Translations under genes and position numbers: made by a program | From: Lentisphaeria bacterium | Lineage (GTDB): Bacteria > Verrucomicrobiota > Lentisphaeria > Victivallales > Victivallaceae | Reading direction: 5' to 3' | Assembly: GCA_018265615.1 (NCBI GenBank) | Contig: JABLYX010000008.1 | Location: 64,813 to 116,301, forward strand | DNA length: 51,489 bases | Notes under the pieces: model-generated | The model's input: only the letters and a program-made list of their open reading frames with translations | What the model was told of the DNA's origin: nothing | The model's database searches: none | In this document: piece by piece, positions 40,773-50,700 of the stretch | Layout of the letters: each line of letters starts with the position of its first letter | Numbering within the stretch: the stretch's first letter is position 1

Positions 40773-43403
40773 TCACTCCCCGATGTGAAGAAGTGCGGTT
40801 TCCCCTTTCCGGAACAGCCGTCTGATCTTCGGCCCCGTGCCGATGGCTTCCCCGGAAAAGGAGTCGACGATGCGTGTATGTTTTCCCGTGTCTATCACAT
40901 ACTCACCCGCTTCGGGGGCGCAGATGCTCAGATACGGGCCGCGCCGCATCACATACGCGGGCTTATCGGTGTAGAGGGGGACTCCCGCCCGCACCGCGAA
41001 GGCCCGGTAGAGTTCCGGCGGAACGAGCGGGCTGCCGCAGAAGAGGGCAGGCGTCCCCCCCGGTCGGAACACCGCCGCGGGCTCTCCGGTTCCGTAAGTC
41101 GCCAGAATGAGGTCCCCGGCCTGCGGAACGGGGGAGTACACGGTTCCCGCCGTTCCGGCGGCGCCCGTTCCGGCGGCCAGCCCGAATTCGATTCCGGCCC
41201 GGGTCGGCAGGAGGGCGAAATCCGCCGGGGGGAGCCTCTTTACCCTGAAGCCGGTCGTTTCTTCGATGGCCGCCGTCGAGAACTCCCCCGTGTCGAGGTC
41301 GAGACAGCCCGGCGCGTAACACCAGAACGTCGGCGTTTTCTCCGCCGCCGAACGCAACTTCCTGCGCTGTTCACCGGTCAGCGCCCAGGCGGAGGTGATG
41401 ATGTTCAGCTTGCTCCCGAGCTTCCCCGCCAGCAGGTCGTCGAGCAGATACTGGCCGGTCATGGCGCCGGTCCGGCCGCGCGCGGCGCGCCCCTGCTTCA
41501 GCAGCGGAATTCCGACATTGCCCTGCATCAGGTACAGCAGCGAGTTTTCGTCGATGACTTCGGCGATGGCGGGGGCGACGGCGGCCGACCTCTTACTCAG
41601 AGCTTCATCCGGCTGCTCGAACTGCCGCATGACACGCCACAGCGCCGGATCCGTGAACCAGCCGGTTCCCCAGAGATCCATCCACCAGACGCCGAAGCCG
41701 TGAAACGTCGCAACCGCGAGATTGCGCCGCAGCAGCGTCAGGCTTTCGGCTTCGGTCTGTGCGCCGTTTTTCCAGCCGGGGGCCCGGTTCCCGTTCAGGT
41801 ATGCGGTATGGGTGCTGGTGTCGTCCTCATTGACCCACAGTTTGCCGGCGAGGGAGACGGAGTCCGCCGCCGTCATGGTCGTGGAGCCTCCGCCGATCTG
41901 GCGGTCGAGATAGGAGATCGGCCCGCAGACAAGGTCGATGTCGGGAGATTCGAGAATGCGCCGGAGCGCGTAATGCCCCGAACAGGCCGGACCGTTCGTA
42001 ATCCCCGAGAGTTCGAAGAGGTATCCGTAAAAGGTCAGGCTGAGCCTTTTGCCCCGGGTCTCTTCGCGAACGACGCGCGCCAGCGAGAGCACCGTATCGG
42101 CCATCTCCTGCTGCAGGAACGAGTGGAAGTCGATCAGCTCGCGGTCCCGCAGCGGCGACAGCAGGAACCCGGCGCGCTTTTTCAGGCGGAACTCCGGGGA
42201 GGGGACGGTCGCGGCATCCAACGCGGCGTCCGGCCGTTTCCAGGCCTCCCGCAGCGCTTCATCGCTGTTGTAGCGCCCACGCAGGAAACGCCGCCAGGCG
42301 CGTTCCGTGGCCCGGTCGTAACCGCTGAGAATCCGGCGCTGCGATCCATAGTAGAACCATTCGTGCGTATTGCCGCCGGTCGGATGGTAGCCCGCCATAT
42401 TGTCTCCGAACTTGGATTCGCAGAAACGGATGACACCGCGGAGCGCCTCCGCTGCGTCCTGCCGGTAGCGCAGGGAAGAGACGGCGGGATATCCGTTGTT
42501 CCCGCCCGATGTGAACTTCATGAGTTCCCCGGGATATCTCTCCCGCCACCATCCGGGCGGCACACGCAGATCGACCCTGGGGATCAGCCTGGCATGGGGA
42601 TTGACCGCGAGAATCATCCGGCAGATCCGTTCCAGCGCGGTATAGTCCGCTTCGCTGCCGGGTTCGGGCCAGGCCGGATCCACGGGAAAGGTGACGAAGT
42701 CGACGCCGGCCTCATGGGCCAGCTTTACCTGTCGGCGCAGGGCGCTTCCCGGATAGGCGAGCGGCTCCGGAACCGGCTTCTGGCGATAGAGGGAGGAGGT
42801 CAGGTTCTGCCGCCGGTCGGCGCGCACCCGGCAGCGGACCAGATAGTCGCGCTCTTTCTGCACGGGAATTTCGCCGAGGATCAGATGGAACTCCCCGAGC
42901 TTGCCTGCCGGGTCTCCCGCGGATTCGATGCAAAGGGAGCCATCCGGCGCGTCGGGCAGCCTGCGGTTGACGAATGTGACCGGCAGTGGTTGGCGTTTTC
43001 CGTTTTTCCATTTTCCGGTGCACCAGAAGTCGATGGCGGAGTCGACGGTTTCCGTGTCAAACCGGTAGGTCTTGACCGGCTCTCCGGTGGAGGCGTCGAG
43101 CACTTCGATTCCGGAAAAGCAGATCTTCTCCGGCTCCTTCCGGAAAGCCATGCTGAAAAAACGCAGATGCAGCGAAGCGTCGTCGCAGCTTCGCGCAATG
43201 GAGAATGGCAGTGTGAATTCCGACCATTGCGGCCCCACGGTTGCGACCTCCTGCGCTGTCTTGCTCACATAGACCATGCGCGGGGAGACCGGTTCTCCGT
43301 TCCTCAGGATCAGCGGCACGCCGTTGCGGGATTCGACGCGGAAATCATCTCCGAAGCAGCAGACGGCCAGGAGCAGGATCAGCGGAAGAAGAGTTGTTTT
43401 CAT
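40773..43403 (-). CDS. Exported GH42-like glycoside hydrolase (cassette 2)
   Basis: An 876-residue exported enzyme (signal peptide about 1-18, ending CCFGDD). Residues about 20-215 form a beta-rich module, then a clan-A barrel (about 220-640). The likely acid/base is E348 in GGNTHEWFYYG and the nucleophile E526 in KLWVNEDDTS. The C-terminal part (about 650-790) resembles the amidotransferase-like trimerisation domain of GH42 enzymes. It shares this core design with the 1535-residue enzyme of cassette 1 but lacks the duplicated binding modules. It is the last gene after the GntR/LacI regulator and pseudopilin (12-base gap). Substrate unknown; a beta-galactoside-like sugar is the family default. 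Confidence 0.8.
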   Translation of the reverse strand: MKTTLLPLILLLAVCCFGDDFRVESRNGVPLILRNGEPVSPRMVYVSKTAQEVATVGPQWSEFTLPFSIARSCDDASLHLRFFSMAFRKEPEKICFSGIEVLDASTGEPVKTYRFDTETVDSAIDFWCTGKWKNGKRQPLPVTFVNRRLPDAPDGSLCIESAGDPAGKLGEFHLILGEIPVQKERDYLVRCRVRADRRQNLTSSLYRQKPVPEPLAYPGSALRRQVKLAHEAGVDFVTFPVDPAWPEPGSEADYTALERICRMILAVNPHARLIPRVDLRVPPGWWRERYPGELMKFTSGGNNGYPAVSSLRYRQDAAEALRGVIRFCESKFGDNMAGYHPTGGNTHEWFYYGSQRRILSGYDRATERAWRRFLRGRYNSDEALREAWKRPDAALDAATVPSPEFRLKKRAGFLLSPLRDRELIDFHSFLQQEMADTVLSLARVVREETRGKRLSLTFYGYLFELSGITNGPACSGHYALRRILESPDIDLVCGPISYLDRQIGGGSTTMTAADSVSLAGKLWVNEDDTSTHTAYLNGNRAPGWKNGAQTEAESLTLLRRNLAVATFHGFGVWWMDLWGTGWFTDPALWRVMRQFEQPDEALSKRSAAVAPAIAEVIDENSLLYLMQGNVGIPLLKQGRAARGRTGAMTGQYLLDDLLAGKLGSKLNIITSAWALTGEQRRKLRSAAEKTPTFWCYAPGCLDLDTGEFSTAAIEETTGFRVKRLPPADFALLPTRAGIEFGLAAGTGAAGTAGTVYSPVPQAGDLILATYGTGEPAAVFRPGGTPALFCGSPLVPPELYRAFAVRAGVPLYTDKPAYVMRRGPYLSICAPEAGEYVIDTGKHTRIVDSFSGEAIGTGPKIRRLFRKGETALLHIGE

Positions 43404-43415
43404 GTCGAACTCCCA

Positions 43416-44159
43416 TCATTCGTGTGTTTTCTGCGTGCCGTCCGCCATCCGCCAGGCGGCCGGGCGGTTGATCGTCTTCGCCTGAAGCTCCGGTTCGGAG
43501 AGCGTCGTCACATGGCCGTCGACGAATCCCGCCGTGGTCCTGTCCTCATGGATCAGGTGGATGGATTGACTGTGTTTCCTGTCGGAGTAAAAGTAGCTCG
43601 AGCCGCCGTTGCCGTTGAAATTATCCTGCGCCGTGTCCGAGATCAGCATGAATGCCGACGGCGTTTTGCAGCGCCCCGGCAGAAGATAACCCCAGGTGTT
43701 GTTCCGGGAGACCCTGAAGCACTCCCCCGTGCCGTTGGCGGTCAGACGGTCGGTGCCGATGTAGTAGACGATCCGCTCCATCCCGTACGTGGTGTTGTCG
43801 TTCTCGATCAGCTCCCGGGCAAGCGCGGTGCTGCCCTGGACCCGGATGTTGGCCGTGCAGACCAATGTCTTGGCGGTCGTGTATTTCAGTCCGGGGAATG
43901 AGCCGACCCCGCCGGTTATGACCTGCCACCAGTGGGGGCCTGATCCGCCGGCACTGCCCATGATCATTCCGAAATCATTGTCGTACTGTGCGAGGGCGGC
44001 CATGCACTGCTTTTTGTTGCTGATGCACCCGGCCCGCCGCGCGTTCGCCCGCGCCCGGTTCAGCGCCGGCAAAAGCATGCCCGCCAGAATCGCGATGATC
44101 GCAATTACAACCAGAAGTTCAATCAGCGTGAACGGTTTGGCGCAATCATTTCCTCTCAT
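43416..44159 (-). CDS. Type II pseudopilin-like protein (cassette 2)
   Basis: A 247-residue protein. The start at 44159 has AAGGAGG seven bases upstream; a start eight codons earlier is less likely. The leader MRGNDCAKP is followed by FTLIELLVVIAIIAILAGML and NRARANARRAGC. Near the C-terminus is TAGFVDGHVTTLS, the H-x-DGH element of the DUF1559-type class. It lies between the regulator and the glycosidase of cassette 2, while in cassette 1 the glycosidase comes first. Confidence 0.9.
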   Translation of the reverse strand: MRGNDCAKPFTLIELLVVIAIIAILAGMLLPALNRARANARRAGCISNKKQCMAALAQYDNDFGMIMGSAGGSGPHWWQVITGGVGSFPGLKYTTAKTLVCTANIRVQGSTALARELIENDNTTYGMERIVYYIGTDRLTANGTGECFRVSRNNTWGYLLPGRCKTPSAFMLISDTAQDNFNGNGGSSYFYSDRKHSQSIHLIHEDRTTAGFVDGHVTTLSEPELQAKTINRPAAWRMADGTQKTHE

Positions 44160-44226
44160 GAATGTTCCTCCTTGTTTTGCCATGTTGAAACGGGCCGAAT
44201 GCCCTGTACGGGGTCAGTATATTTGT

Positions 44227-45297
44227 TCAGAGAATGCGTTTCAGGGTTTCGCCCGGAAAGAAGCGGGGAGGAACCTTGAGAACCTGAACCGGAGAGGCCG
44301 GATTTTCCAACCGGTGGAGAATCAGCTCCCGGATCAGCCGGGTCTGGGTTACAAGCGAGAACGAACACTGCGCCGGGCGGGGCCGCAGATAGTTCAGCAT
44401 GGCGGACTCACCCAGGATAACGAGCGAAACCTCCTCCGGCACCCGGATTCCGGTATCCGTCAACGCGGCCCATGCTGCAAGGATCATGCTGCTGCCGCCG
44501 ACCAGCACGGAACACGCCTCTGCGCCGAACTCCCTGATTCGCCGGTATACCGCATCGGCGGGGGATTGGAAGCTGGGGCACTCCACGGCAATATCGGAGA
44601 CGCGGCAGCCTGGCCGCTTCGAAGCAGCGTGCAGGAACAGCGTTTCATTATGCGGCCGACTGTGCTGATCGGGAATGCGTTGGGTGATGAAGCCGATCCG
44701 GGAGTGGCCCAGTTCGCCGAGCTGCCGCAGAAGGATGGCAAACCCCTCTTCGTCGTTGAAAGAGACCGTGTCGTTCCGGAACACCCCCGGGTTGCCTGCG
44801 TAGACCACCGGTTTCGCCTGCGATTCGAGCTTCTCGCGCAGGGCAGGGGGGACGCTTTCCGCCGAGCGGACCGGGTAAAGGACCAATGCGTCGGAGCTCT
44901 CGTAGATTTCATCGATAGTCCGGTCCTCCCAGTGGCGGGCGAATGCATAGCGGCAGATCCAGTTCTCCTGTTCGAAAAGCGCGCTCAGGTGCGTCATGGA
45001 GTCATTGTACAGCGGGTGCGACCAGGCCGGACCGATGACGCCGAGCTGCCGCTGCAGCTTGTCCTCGGGAATCCTGTCACTGATGAAAGTGCCGATGCGG
45101 GGCTTCTTGCACAGGTACTCCGCCCGGATCAGCTCGGCGATGACTTTGCGGACCGTCATGTGACTGACGTCCAGCTGCTCCGCCAGAAGCTGTTCCGACG
45201 GCAGCCGGGAGCCGCGCGGAAAGTTCCCCAATTGAATCTGGCGAAGCAGTTCATGCCGTGCGCATGATGCCTTGGTCCCGTTGTAGTGCCGTGCCAT
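44227..45297 (-). CDS. GntR/LacI hybrid transcriptional regulator (cassette 2)
   Basis: A 356-residue regulator. The start at 45297 (MARHYNG) has AAGGGGTG just upstream; an earlier TTG start is possible. The winged helix spans about 5-75 (RLPSEQLLAEQLDVSHMTVRK) and the LacI-like sugar-binding part about 80-345 (LGELGHSRIGFITQRIPD). It heads a minus-strand operon with a pseudopilin and a GH42-like enzyme, mirroring cassette 1. A perfect 9-bp inverted repeat 32 bases upstream is a candidate operator. Confidence 0.9.
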   Translation of the reverse strand: MARHYNGTKASCARHELLRQIQLGNFPRGSRLPSEQLLAEQLDVSHMTVRKVIAELIRAEYLCKKPRIGTFISDRIPEDKLQRQLGVIGPAWSHPLYNDSMTHLSALFEQENWICRYAFARHWEDRTIDEIYESSDALVLYPVRSAESVPPALREKLESQAKPVVYAGNPGVFRNDTVSFNDEEGFAILLRQLGELGHSRIGFITQRIPDQHSRPHNETLFLHAASKRPGCRVSDIAVECPSFQSPADAVYRRIREFGAEACSVLVGGSSMILAAWAALTDTGIRVPEEVSLVILGESAMLNYLRPRPAQCSFSLVTQTRLIRELILHRLENPASPVQVLKVPPRFFPGETLKRIL

Positions 45298-45328
45298 ATC
45301 ACCCCTTAAACAGTAATTTTTTATGGTC

Positions 45329-45347
45329 AATATAAATAATTTATATT
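45329..45347. promoter_or_regulatory. Candidate operator of the cassette 2 regulator
   Basis: AATATAAAT-A-ATTTATATT is a perfect 9-bp inverted repeat around one base, 32 bases upstream of the regulator start, within AT-rich sequence likely to contain its promoter. An A/T-only palindrome can arise by chance, which limits confidence. Confidence 0.45.
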
Positions 45348-45476
45348 TAAAATAATGATTTTCAATGCAGTTTCAAAATAAAAGTGATTATTTTTTTGCA
45401 GACAGGGGGAATCCCGTACGCATTTGACTGCGCGAAGGGAGGATTTTCATCTGTGGATTCGATGCTGTCAGGCGGA

Positions 45477-47735
45477 TTATTTCTGCCCGGCGAGCTCGAG
45501 GAGTTCCGCGGCTTCTTCCCGGTCCGGGGCGCTGCCGATCTTTTCGGCGTTGCGGAGGATGAGCTTCAGCAGTGCACGGACTTCCGGGCCGCCGCGTCCG
45601 TCGGGCGGAACGGCGCTCCACGCCGTTGCAATCGCCTTTTCCGGAGCGCCGGAACGCTCCCAGGAGCCGGCGAGCATCAGCGTGATCTTCTGCCGCTCAA
45701 CCGGAGTCAGCTTGCCGAGCAGGAGCTCCTGGCAGCTGCGCCGGGCCTCGTCCCCCTGTCCGGAGGCGTCGAGCGCCTCCGCCTCCAGAAGCTTTACGTC
45801 CGGATAGCGGTAGACATTTTTCTCCCCGAGAAGCTGCCGGCAGAGCATCAGCGCCCCGGAGTGATTTTTCCGGTTCTTCTCCATCCGGGCCGCCTGATAA
45901 TAGACCTCGCAGGTTTCCGGGCGGCTGTCGAACGGGATCCGGTACTTCTTCCAGAATTCCGCCTTCAGAGCGTCGGACGGCAGCTCCCGGAGCAGCACTG
46001 CCAACTCGGCGGGCGAAAACGAGTCGCAGGCGAGCAGTTTCCGGCAGAGCTCCTGCCCGGTATTTGCATTTCCGATCTTCGATACGCAGCGGAGAATGAA
46101 CGGGACCGCCTCCTTCTTCATCATATGATGCTTGAGCGTCCACACTGCAAGAGACCGGAACTCCCTGTCCGGCGCCTTGGCCTTTTCATGGAGCCCGGCC
46201 AGCAGCACCGCGTAGCCGAAGCTCTCGGAGAGCTCTGCATACTCATTCGTAAACTGTTTGCAGTAAGCGGCCTGCTGCTTCGGATCCGCAGAGGAGCAGT
46301 CAATCGCGAGCTTCAGTACATCCGGCTTCAGTCCGGCCGGAAGCCCGGGGTCGGCCAGCAGCGTCTTCAGCCCCGTCAGCGCCGCGGCCGCCCGGCCGGA
46401 AACCATCTGCGCCCGGGAAATCAGCAGAATATGGTCCGGCTTTACCGGCAGCGTTTCAGCCAGCTCGATGCACGCTTTGTACTGCTTCGCCCGGAACAGG
46501 CATTGCGCCGCCGAGAAAGTCGCGCTCTCCCTCCTGGCCGGATCCTTCGTCGTTTTCGCCAGTTTCCGGAAGAAAACGGCGGCATCGCTGTAGCGCCCCG
46601 CGTCGAGCAGCAGCCGGGCGCAATCCGTCGCGGCCGCATCGGCGTCGACTCCGCCCGGAAGTGTCTTAAGATAGAGTTTCAGCAGCCGCAGCGCCTCGTC
46701 CTTCCGCCCGGCGGCGAAACAGTCCCGTGCCATGCGCGGCAGGAACGCGGGAGCCACGATCCTGAACTTCGGCGTTTCGACGATCGCCAGTGCCTGGTCG
46801 ATCTGCCCGATTGCGCAGAGTGCGGCGGCCCGGCGGATCCGGAGCTCCGGCTCCTGCCTGCCGTCAAGGGCGAGGACGGCGTCGTGGAACCGCCGTTGCC
46901 GGAACATTTCGTCGATTATCGCCGTTTTCATCTCCGGCGGAGCCGTGATGCGGGCCGGGAGCGTGAGGCCGCAGCCGAGCAGCTTCAGTGCTTCGCGGCA
47001 GTAGTGCAGCCGCGCGCAGAGCTCTTCGAACCGCGGATCGTCCGTCTTCATCTCTTCGGCGGCGCGCAGATAGAAATTCGCGCCCTTTGTAAGGACGTTG
47101 ATTTTCTCGCGCTCGTCGCTGCTGCGGGCGCCGATCCCCATATTCTGCTCTCCGGCGAGCATCCAGAGCTGCACGAGGGCGTCCGTGCCGTTCTTCGCCG
47201 AACGTTTTCCCGCCGGGAAGTAGAAGCTCAGCATCCGGGAGATCAGCATAAGCGGTTCGTTGTATTCTCCATTGAGGTTGAAATTCCGCACCCGGAGCAG
47301 CAGGATGCGGATCGCGGTATCGGGATCGCCGTTGTCGGTTGCCCGGGAGAGGAGTTTCTCCGCCGCATCGGACAGCTCCTGATATTCCGGAATCCCGCGT
47401 TTCTTCCACTCCGTCGCGCGCCGGATGAAAAGAGCGGAGTAGTTCAGCAGGTCGGCCGTGAGCCAGTTCGGATGCACCGCGACCTCCTTCGCCGCCTTGA
47501 CGTTTTCGGAGATCGCCTCGGGGCTGCTGCCGATCAGATGCTCCTGCATCGCCTGCAGCCGGAGCTTCTGTTCCGGCGCCAGCCTGACCCGGGAATCCGG
47601 CGCGAGCAGCTCCGCGATGAGTTTGCCGCATGCCGCGGGATCCCCCTGAGTGAAGAGCTGTTCCGCCTTTTCAAATTCGCCTGCTCCCCGAAGCATTGCG
47701 GGCAGCAGTGCCAGCAGAAAAATCCATCGTTTCAT
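45477..47735 (-). CDS. Exported TPR-repeat protein
   Basis: A 752-residue protein with a signal peptide (about 1-18). The start at 47735 overlaps the upstream stop as ATGA; a GTG two codons earlier is less likely. The rest is helix-turn-helix repeats of the tetratricopeptide type, visible as GQIDQALAIVETPKF, ALRLLKLYLKTLPGG, GRYSDAAVFFRKLAKTT and KQYKACIELAETLPV. Such repeats bind other proteins, so it is probably a periplasmic scaffold. Translational coupling to the TonB-like toroid protein implies the two act together, perhaps as a complex in the envelope. Confidence 0.85.
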   Translation of the reverse strand: MKRWIFLLALLPAMLRGAGEFEKAEQLFTQGDPAACGKLIAELLAPDSRVRLAPEQKLRLQAMQEHLIGSSPEAISENVKAAKEVAVHPNWLTADLLNYSALFIRRATEWKKRGIPEYQELSDAAEKLLSRATDNGDPDTAIRILLLRVRNFNLNGEYNEPLMLISRMLSFYFPAGKRSAKNGTDALVQLWMLAGEQNMGIGARSSDEREKINVLTKGANFYLRAAEEMKTDDPRFEELCARLHYCREALKLLGCGLTLPARITAPPEMKTAIIDEMFRQRRFHDAVLALDGRQEPELRIRRAAALCAIGQIDQALAIVETPKFRIVAPAFLPRMARDCFAAGRKDEALRLLKLYLKTLPGGVDADAAATDCARLLLDAGRYSDAAVFFRKLAKTTKDPARRESATFSAAQCLFRAKQYKACIELAETLPVKPDHILLISRAQMVSGRAAAALTGLKTLLADPGLPAGLKPDVLKLAIDCSSADPKQQAAYCKQFTNEYAELSESFGYAVLLAGLHEKAKAPDREFRSLAVWTLKHHMMKKEAVPFILRCVSKIGNANTGQELCRKLLACDSFSPAELAVLLRELPSDALKAEFWKKYRIPFDSRPETCEVYYQAARMEKNRKNHSGALMLCRQLLGEKNVYRYPDVKLLEAEALDASGQGDEARRSCQELLLGKLTPVERQKITLMLAGSWERSGAPEKAIATAWSAVPPDGRGGPEVRALLKLILRNAEKIGSAPDREEAAELLELAGQK

Positions 47736-50700
47736 TCGCACCAGACTCCGATATCGTTGATCTCATAGGAAACCGTCTGAAGATTGTCATCCAGAAGCCG
47801 CCTCGGTTCAAGGATGCGCAGCGCGCTCCAGCCGACGTTGAGGCCATCGAGCGGAAGCACGATCCGGCGGTACCGCCCCACCGGAACCGTTGTGCCGTAA
47901 CACCGCCCGGACAGGACAAAGCGGAACGGGACGCGCCCGGCCGTGTCGCGTTTTTTCTTCTCCGTAACACGCGCGTACACATTAAAAGAGAGATACTTTG
48001 CCTTCGAAGCCATGCCGCCGAGCGGAAGATAGACGCTGTCATAACGCCTCGGTACAGCGGCATTGGCGCGGAATGCAGCGATGATGCTCTGCTTTTCAAC
48101 CGGCTTGAACGCCGCACCGCTTTCCGTCGCCGCTGTTGCGGGCGAACGGCTGAAGCTCGCGTTCCTGCCGAAGTGGGAGACGAATCCGCCCGCCGCCCGG
48201 AGCGGCTTGAACGCCAACGGCTTCGGAGTTGCGGGAAGAGATGTGCGGATCGCGGATTGATCGAATTCAATTTCCGGATAAACGTCGCGTCCGGAGGGGG
48301 GCGGCAGCCGCGGCTCGTCCGCTTCCCGGCGCACGAGGCGGATGACCGTGATCTCCGGAAACACGCCGGAGAGCCGGAACAGGTTGTTCTCGATCTGGAT
48401 GGAGGAGCTCTCCGCCGAGATCTCCGGCGCGATGCCGGCGAACGGTGACCCGGCCGGCAGCACTCCCTTTTCCACAGTCATATCGGTCGGGCCGTTCCAG
48501 GGGACGAGCGCGATCACTTCGGACTCCTCCGGCATCGCAAAACGCCGTGTGATGACGAGCGTTGCGACGCCTGGCGCGTTGGCCGCCGCCGCAACATTGC
48601 CGAAGAGCATCGGTTTCTCGCCGTATTTCGGATAGAACTGGGCCGGCAGCTTCTTCGGGTTCCCTTCGAACAGGCGCGCGACCCGGCGCAGCGAAGCGGC
48701 GGCGGGATACTCGGTACCGAAGACTGAATCGTAGATCCGCCCGCCGCGGCGGATCGCCTGCAGCTGGACACCGGAGCCGCCTCCGGCGATCCAGTCCACG
48801 ATCTCGCGCGCAGTCTGGCGCAAATAGTGCAGCTGGAATTCATCGCCCATATACTCGCTGCCCGACAGAGGGTAATGCGCGATATAGCAGCTGCCGGAGT
48901 CATAAAACGGAATTGCCGCGAGCAGCTGCCGCTCCTCCGTCTGCCCGGAGAGCCGGCAGCTGACACTCTCCTGCGGCGGGCGGTTCGCGGAGAAACAGGC
49001 CCGCATCGACGGCGGGAGCTCCTCCGGATTTTCGGCCAGGAGATAGAGCGGCCGCCCCGATTCGGTCACGGTATCGATCACGGCCGCGTCAAACGCAAGC
49101 GGCGCTTTGCCGTTGTTCCTGATCTGCAGGATGTTGCCGAAAGGCAGGAAAATCCCGGAGGGAACCGTGAATTCGACAAGCATCTTCTCGCGCATCAGAT
49201 AGGAGTTGTAGAGCCGCTTTCCGTTCATTGTCGCTTCGAGGGAGAGCTTGAGCTCCTGCGCGTCTGCGGGTTTCCCGACCGTGCCGAGCGTGAGGCGCAA
49301 ATGCCCGCGGAAATTGCGCGGGATGAGATCGTCGAGGAACAGCGCGATCCGCTGGTTCGGCTGCAGAAGCTGAGGCCAGTCGGCGGTCGACCGTACGGCG
49401 ACCGTGGAACGCATGCTTGAATGGACGGGGAATTCGTCGTCGGCATGCGGAGCCGCACTGTCGGCGGGTCTGCCGTCGAATTTGCCGAAACGGATCGGTT
49501 CGAACTTCACGCTGCCGATGCCGAGAATCAGCGCCGCCATCGGGTCCGCCCCGCCGGGGAGCCGCGAGATGCGCCCCGCCATCCCCTGATCGAATGCGTC
49601 GGCCCGGTCCGAAAAGGAGGTGCTCTCGGCAATGCTGTACCCCGGCAGGTAACGGTAGTAGACCTGCAGCATGAGGCAGCAGAGCGTGGTTCCGTAAATG
49701 GAGAGGTCGGCGGAATTTCTGACCTTGAAGCTGCCGTCGCCGCCGGGGAGCTGCCAGCTTCCGTCGGGCCGCCGCGCCGCGAGCAGCTCTTTCTTGAGTG
49801 CTTCGTTCCACTCCTCCCAGCGCTTGCCGCGCCCCTTTTCGGCCTGAAACAGCGCCTGCGTGTGATAATACCAGCGATAGAGCGGAAACTTGCCGCCGGC
49901 TTTCCATTGCGGCGGGCGGATCTCCTGCAGAATCCGTTCGGCGCGGCGGGCGGGGTTGCTGCCGCCTGCGTTCAGCAGCTGCAGGCCGAGCAGCCCGACC
50001 GGATTCATGTTGTCCGCGGCGGGGAAGCGCCCCATATTGATCCCCTGGGAGAAGCCGCCCTTTTCGGCCTGATGGATCTTGATCAGCGCTTCCGCGGCGA
50101 GTTCGAGCGTCTTGTCGAGCCCGTCGAGCCGGATTCCGGCGTTCCGGGCGGCGGTCAGCGCCTGGATATGCCACCCGAGCAGCGACAGGTCACAGGCCGA
50201 TTCACCGATGATGATTTCGCGGAAGAGCGGATCATCCTTCTTGGTCTCCTGCGGGGGCGCCTGCGGGGAGTTGTCGTAGTTCGGGGCGAAGGAACCGAAC
50301 TTGTTCTGGCGGTTCAGGATCGAGCGCACCCGTTTTTCAAGCGCATTGCGCAGGCTCATGCTGCCGCTCACGGCATACCCCTCCGCCAGCGCGTAGGTCA
50401 GGATCGCGTGACCGAAACTGCTGCCGGCGTATTCGATATCGGGGTGGTTCGCGAGCTCGATGAGAAAGTCGGAGCCTTTGTGGATGACTTTCGAATATTT
50501 TTTTGACTGAAAATTCTCCCCGTGCGCGAAGAAAGAGAGCAGTGCAAGCGAAGTGAGGGCGGCGGCGTACCCGGTCTTGAAGCTCTCCGCGCTGCCCCAG
50601 CTGCCGTTCTTATTCTGGGCCGCCGCGAGGTAATCGAGCGCCTTTTCGACGGCGTCTTCGGTTTCGCGGCTGCCGCCGAACCGGCGCAGCCGGCGCGAGC

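Noticed and set aside
40761..43901. A 1046-codon open frame on the plus strand opposite the cassette 2 glycosidase
   Set aside because: Antisense shadow: no signal peptide, domain or ribosome site, while the minus-strand gene has a signal peptide and active-site motifs.
45384..47768. A 794-codon plus-strand frame opposite the TPR gene
   Set aside because: Arginine/proline-rich shadow of the minus-strand TPR gene, which is translationally coupled to its neighbour.
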